From Butyrivibrio sp. (lineage in GTDB: Bacteria; Bacillota; Clostridia; Lachnospirales; Lachnospiraceae), in NCBI GenBank assembly GCA_023664865.1, contig JAMPEU010000025.1, positions 1 to 39,724 of the forward strand: a stretch of 39,724 nucleotides of DNA. The letters run 5' to 3'. Both the position numbers and the translations under genes were made by a program. The notes beneath the pieces were generated by a model. That model was not told the DNA's origin. It saw only the letters and a list, made by a program, of their open reading frames with translations, and ran no database searches. Shown here piece after piece: positions 38,682 to 39,724 of the stretch (position 1 is the stretch's first letter; each line of letters begins with the position of its first letter).

Positions 38682-39724
38682 ATGATGCAGCGGATAGATT
38701 TAAGCGGCGAATGGGAATTTTGCCTTGATGTAGAAAAGCAGGGCGTAGAAGAGAAATTCTTTAAACACGGCTTTAATGACATGATTAAACTGCCTACAAC
38801 AACGGCGCAGGCGCGCAAAGGCGTGAAAAACAATGAAAAATCCGTGATGTACTTAACCGAATACTATCATTTTGAAGGTTATTCGTGGTATAGGAAATGT
38901 ATTGAACTTGATGAGCTTAGTCAAGGGCAAAGGTGTTTCTTAAGAATGGAGAGGACGAGGATTTCAAGTGTGTGGTTGAATGATGTATTCGTAGGTACGC
39001 AGGAAAGCCTGATTTCAGCGCATTGGTATGATTTGACGGACGCTGTTTTGGCTTGTGAGGACGATAATGGGCAGGCAGACACTAAGAATTTCGTCGCAAA
39101 TGGTCGGAAAGAAAAGAAGAAATATTATCTCACTGTCATGGTGAGCAATGTAGATTATAAAGCTCCGGGCGGACATATGACGTCGCCCGATACACAGACT
39201 AACTGGAACGGCATTCTTGGGGATATATCGTTGTATCTGTATCAGACCGTGCGGATTGCAGACGCGCAGATTTATACAAGCGCCGAGGATAGAAGAATTG
39301 ATATGAAGTTAGTTATATCAAACTTTGGAGATACAGGCGAAGGGGAAATTACAGTTGAATGTAGTGCGTGTCATTGGGAGCAGAATGCAGCTGATATGCT
39401 GATGGGATACGCAGATAACGGAGAGGATAGCCTCTTGACAAGGGAAATCCGCAAGGTTCAGTTGCAAAAGTGCGATAATGAGATTGAATTGAGTTTTGAT
39501 ATTCCTAAAGAAAAAGAAATTACACTATGGAATGAGTTTACCCCGTCGCTTTACCAGGTAAATATTTGTGTAAATGCAGATGATTATATGTCAAAAGGAG
39601 ACGGGAATGCAGCAGAGAGCAGCGACAGCGTTACAGTGACGACAGGTTTTCGTGACCTTCATACTTCCCAAGACTGCTTTTATTTAAACGAACTGCCGAT
39701 TTTTCTCAGGGGAAAACAGGAAGG
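38682..39724 (+). CDS. Glycoside hydrolase family 2 protein, 5' part (beta-galactosidase/beta-glucuronidase type)
   Basis: The open frame from ATG 38682 (a second ATG follows directly; AAAGG about 12 bases upstream) runs off the right edge, giving 347 codons. The N-terminal jelly-roll sugar-binding domain begins RIDLSGEWEF and includes LPTTTAQARKG, GYSWYRKCIEL and a WLNDVFVGTQESLISAHWYDLT segment. GGHMTSPDTQTNWNGILGDI is the usual lead to the immunoglobulin-like domain (about 190-325). The last residues, TGFRDL ... FYLNELPIFLRGK, mark entry to the catalytic barrel, so both catalytic glutamates lie outside the window. No signal peptide is present, so it is probably cytoplasmic. Exact sugar specificity cannot be told. 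Confidence 0.92.
   Translation, partial: MMQRIDLSGEWEFCLDVEKQGVEEKFFKHGFNDMIKLPTTTAQARKGVKNNEKSVMYLTEYYHFEGYSWYRKCIELDELSQGQRCFLRMERTRISSVWLNDVFVGTQESLISAHWYDLTDAVLACEDDNGQADTKNFVANGRKEKKKYYLTVMVSNVDYKAPGGHMTSPDTQTNWNGILGDISLYLYQTVRIADAQIYTSAEDRRIDMKLVISNFGDTGEGEITVECSACHWEQNAADMLMGYADNGEDSLLTREIRKVQLQKCDNEIELSFDIPKEKEITLWNEFTPSLYQVNICVNADDYMSKGDGNAAESSDSVTVTTGFRDLHTSQDCFYLNELPIFLRGKQE

Noticed and set aside
1-39724. tRNA, rRNA, prophage, integrase or transposase genes
   Set aside because: Looked for by eye on both strands; no CCA-ended cloverleaf, rRNA signature, or recombinase/transposase protein motif was found.

Overview
The window looks like chromosome from a gut-type Firmicute of class Clostridia, most likely family Lachnospiraceae. 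The reasons are the order rho - rpmE - DUF1385 protein - prmC - prfA, the XpaC/TelA pair, a DUF4364 gene next to malic enzyme, AGGAGG-type ribosome binding sites, sigma-A-like promoters with 16-18 base spacers, and AT-rich intergenic DNA. This is inferred from gene content and order; no database search was possible. No rRNA, tRNA, CRISPR array, transposase or phage gene was seen.

Layout. 1-2615 (minus): xpaC and telA (cut by the left edge), separated by a palindromic repeat element. 2616-4425: AT-rich remnant of a type II restriction-modification system, an intact-looking C5-cytosine methyltransferase overlapping the C-terminal stump of an Eco47II-like endonuclease. 4433-7560: rarA (plus) converging on DUF4364 and malic enzyme (minus). 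7902-13341: the housekeeping run rho, rpmE, DUF1385 protein, prmC, prfA. 13526-19895: an XRE/TPR regulator, a lipoprotein, a large membrane-anchored protein with duplicated halves, and a DUF4143-type ATPase. 19910-25565: response regulator, histidine kinase, ABC ATPase and FtsX permease, which look like a peptide-antibiotic sensing and export module; two palindromic elements sit in its gaps. 25700-28001: M18 aminopeptidase converging on an acyltransferase-3 protein. 28164-32170: a two-gene envelope operon (SLH-like anchored protein, lipoprotein) divergent from a small ribbon-helix-helix-like protein. 32215-33009: AraC/GGDEF-like fusion. 33300-36465: copper module with csoR-type repressor and copA. 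36579-37934: MATE exporter behind a leader containing a terminator hairpin. 38191 to the end: a small anchored protein and the 5' part of a glycoside hydrolase family 2 gene.

Main discoveries. (1) Four copies of a roughly 145-165 base palindromic element (1100-1247, 20628-20778, 22070-22234, 33100-33248). They share a non-symmetrical core (ACGCTCTCGCT) and an inner stem, while the outer stem changes from copy to copy with compensating changes in both arms. This points to a selected structure (structured RNA, processing site, or hairpin-recognised mobile DNA) that I do not recognise. (2) copA carries a CopZ-like domain at its C terminus, with a well-placed internal Shine-Dalgarno and ATG, so one gene may make both the pump and a free chaperone. 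(3) The copper promoter has two identical-architecture operators, ATACCC-N5-GGGTAT. (4) The restriction system is decayed to an apparently orphan methyltransferase. (5) The 3' end of the DUF4364 gene is duplicated and abuts the rarA stop. (6) The MATE gene has a probable attenuator.
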